Below are positions 62,603 through 64,000 of a stretch of DNA of 64,000 nucleotides, one piece after another; position 1 is the first letter of the stretch; each line of letters starts with the position of its first letter. The notes under the pieces are model-generated. The model ran no database searches, was not told where the DNA came from, and saw only the letters and a list, made by a program, of their open reading frames with translations. Source of the DNA: Cronobacter turicensis z3032 (GTDB lineage Bacteria; Pseudomonadota; Gammaproteobacteria; Enterobacterales; Enterobacteriaceae); contig FN543093.2 of assembly GCA_000027065.2 (NCBI GenBank), positions 4,158,074 to 4,222,073 of the forward strand. Reading direction: 5' to 3'. The position numbers and the translations under genes are program-made.

Positions 62603-63883
62603 ATGAAAAGTCCGACTAACGCTCCAAAACGCTGGTGGTACATCATGCCGGTCGTGTTTATCACGTACAGCCTGGCGTACCTCGATCGCGCAAACTTCAG
62701 TTTCGCCTCAGCGGCCGGCATCAATGACGATCTCGGCATTACCAAAGGCATCTCGTCGCTGCTCGGCGCCCTGTTCTTTCTCGGCTACTTCTTTTTCCAG
62801 ATCCCCGGCGCCATTTATGCCGAGCGCCGCAGCGTGCGTAAGCTCATTTTCATCTGCCTTATTCTGTGGGGCGGCTGCGCCTCGCTGACCGGCGTGGTCA
62901 GCAATATCCCGATGCTGGCGGCGATCCGCTTTATCCTTGGCGTGGTGGAAGCCGCCGTGATGCCCGCCATGCTGATTTACATCAGTAACTGGTTTACGAA
63001 GTCGGAGCGCTCGCGCGCCAACACGTTCCTGATCCTTGGTAATCCGGCCACTGTGCTGTGGATGTCGGTGGTTTCCGGCTATCTCATCCAGGCGTTCGGC
63101 TGGCGTGAAATGTTCATCTTCGAAGGTATTCCGGCAGTTGTCTGGGCCTTCTGCTGGTGGGCCCTGGTGAAAGATAAACCGTCGCAGGTGAAGTGGCTGG
63201 CGGATGACGAAAAAGCGGCGCTCCAGGCGCAACTGAATAAAGAGCAGGAAGGTATCAAAGCGGTACGTAATTACGGCGAAGCCTTTCGCTCGCGCAACGT
63301 TATCCTGCTGTGCGCGCAATATTTCGCATGGAGCATCGGCGTTTATGGTTTTGTACTGTGGCTGCCGTCAATCATCCGCAGCGGCAGTGAAAATATGGGG
63401 ATGGTGGAAGTGGGCTGGCTCTCTGCCGTACCGTACCTGGCTGCGACCATCGCCATGATTATCGTCTCCTGGGCTTCCGATAAAATGCAGAACCGCAAAC
63501 TGTTCGTCTGGCCGCTGCTGCTGATTGGCGGGCTGGCGTTTATCGGCTCCTGGGCGCTCGGCGCGAACCACTTCTGGCTCTCTTACACCCTGCTGGTGAT
63601 TGCCGGCGCGGCGATGTACGCCCCGTATGGCCCGTTCTTTGCGATTATCCCGGAGATGCTGCCGAAGAACGTGGCGGGCGGCGCGATGGCGCTTATCAAC
63701 AGTATGGGCGCGCTCGGCTCGTTCGTCGGTTCGTGGGTGGTCGGCTATCTCAACGGCGCGACCGGCAACCCGTCCGCCTCGTACATTTTTATGGGGGTGG
63801 CGCTTTTCGCCTCCGTGTGGCTCACTTTGATAGTCAAACCAACCACCAACCAGCAACTGCCGGTGGGGGCGCGCCACGCATAA
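62603..63883 (+). CDS. MFS sugar-acid permease (KguT-like)
   Basis: This 426-residue transporter of the anion:cation symporter family has about twelve spans. LAYLDRANFSFASAAG is in helix 1, GYFFFQIPGAIYAERRSVRKL is the loop 2-3 motif, and GVVEAAVMPAMLIYISNWF lies in helix 4. Members carry hexuronates, glucarate or 2-ketogluconate. AGAGGG lies 6 bp before the ATG. Its place after the kinase and before ghrB suggests 2-ketogluconate or a similar ketoaldonate as substrate. The 62402-62602 gap holds two short hairpins (near 62420 and 62482) and no gene. Confidence 0.85.
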   Translation: MKSPTNAPKRWWYIMPVVFITYSLAYLDRANFSFASAAGINDDLGITKGISSLLGALFFLGYFFFQIPGAIYAERRSVRKLIFICLILWGGCASLTGVVSNIPMLAAIRFILGVVEAAVMPAMLIYISNWFTKSERSRANTFLILGNPATVLWMSVVSGYLIQAFGWREMFIFEGIPAVVWAFCWWALVKDKPSQVKWLADDEKAALQAQLNKEQEGIKAVRNYGEAFRSRNVILLCAQYFAWSIGVYGFVLWLPSIIRSGSENMGMVEVGWLSAVPYLAATIAMIIVSWASDKMQNRKLFVWPLLLIGGLAFIGSWALGANHFWLSYTLLVIAGAAMYAPYGPFFAIIPEMLPKNVAGGAMALINSMGALGSFVGSWVVGYLNGATGNPSASYIFMGVALFASVWLTLIVKPTTNQQLPVGARHA

Positions 63884-63952
63884 CGCCCGGCGGGCGGCGT
63901 GATGCCGTCCGCTTGTCTATTCTTTCTCTTTTGTTCAACGCTGGAGACCTGC

Positions 63953-64000
63953 ATGAAGCCGTCCATCATTCTCTACAAATCCCTGCCCGATGATTTGCTT
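63953..64000 (+). CDS. ghrB: Glyoxylate/hydroxypyruvate/2-ketogluconate reductase GhrB, 5' end only
   Basis: The last 48 bp encode MKPSIILYKSLPDDLL, nearly identical to the N-terminus of E. coli GhrB (TkrA), an NADPH-dependent reductase of 2-ketoaldonates such as 2-ketogluconate. GGAGA lies 6 bp before the ATG. It follows the permease by 69 bp. The rest of the gene lies outside the window. Its position makes it the KguD-like reductase of the operon. Confidence 0.85.
   Translation, partial: MKPSIILYKSLPDDLL

Overview
The window is a chromosomal segment of a high-GC enteric bacterium (order Enterobacterales). Gene order from yhiN through ghrB follows the E. coli/Salmonella 78-80 min region closely: yhiN-pitA-uspB/uspA-rsmJ-prlC-rlmJ-gor, yhjD-yhjE-yhjG-pdeH-kdgK-yhjJ-dctA-pdeK-bcs-dpp-proK-eptB-yhjX-yhjY-tag-yiaC-bisC-yiaD-ghrB. 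The GC level, the intact cellulose cluster and the accessory genes fit Cronobacter or a close relative. That genus call is an inference from recollection; no search was run. I see no insertion sequence, prophage, CRISPR array or rRNA. One tRNA gene (proK) is present.

Layout. (1) 1-5.7 kb: a fragment of an unknown gene, a trehalose-6-phosphate-synthase-like gene that has lost most catalytic residues, yhiN, the phosphate transporter pitA, and the divergent uspB/uspA pair. (2) 5.7-11 kb: rRNA methyltransferases rsmJ and rlmJ, oligopeptidase prlC behind a clear sigma-32-type promoter, and glutathione reductase gor. (3) 11-16 kb: an accessory patch with a HEPN-like/transmembrane/ankyrin-like protein, a GNAT acetyltransferase, a periplasmic OB-fold protein and a divergent SDR/LysR pair. 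(4) 16-28 kb: membrane proteins YhjD, YhjE and YhjG, the c-di-GMP phosphodiesterase PdeH with a textbook flagellar sigma-28 promoter, kdgK, yhjJ, dctA and the phosphodiesterase PdeK. (5) 28-42.6 kb: a complete class II cellulose locus, bcsRQABZC on the minus strand and bcsEFG divergently on the plus strand. (6) 42.8-48.6 kb: the dipeptide ABC transporter dppABCDF. (7) 49-59.4 kb: a secreted LprI-like protein, proK, eptB, ohr, yhjX with a YpdB-type direct repeat, yhjY, tag-yiaC, bisC, yiaD and zinT with a candidate Zur box. (8) 59.5-64 kb: a LacI-family regulator, sugar-phosphate epimerase, sugar kinase, MFS permease and the start of ghrB. This arrangement matches the 2-ketogluconate (kgu) operon of pseudomonads and has a 14-bp perfect palindromic operator in front.

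Systems view. Cellulose production and its c-di-GMP control sit together: synthase BcsA with PilZ, c-di-GMP-binding BcsE, and phosphodiesterases PdeH and PdeK. Carbon-acid use is a second theme (KdgK, DctA, YhjX, kgu operon and GhrB). The strongest non-textbook observations are the degenerate OtsA-like protein, the HEPN-like protein with Leu in the expected catalytic His position, the kgu-like operon joined to ghrB, and several regulatory sites readable directly from the DNA. A family of palindromic repeats (core GGGTGCGC-N-GCTTACCC) fills many intergenic gaps and forms a 55/56-bp tandem array at 18.7 kb.
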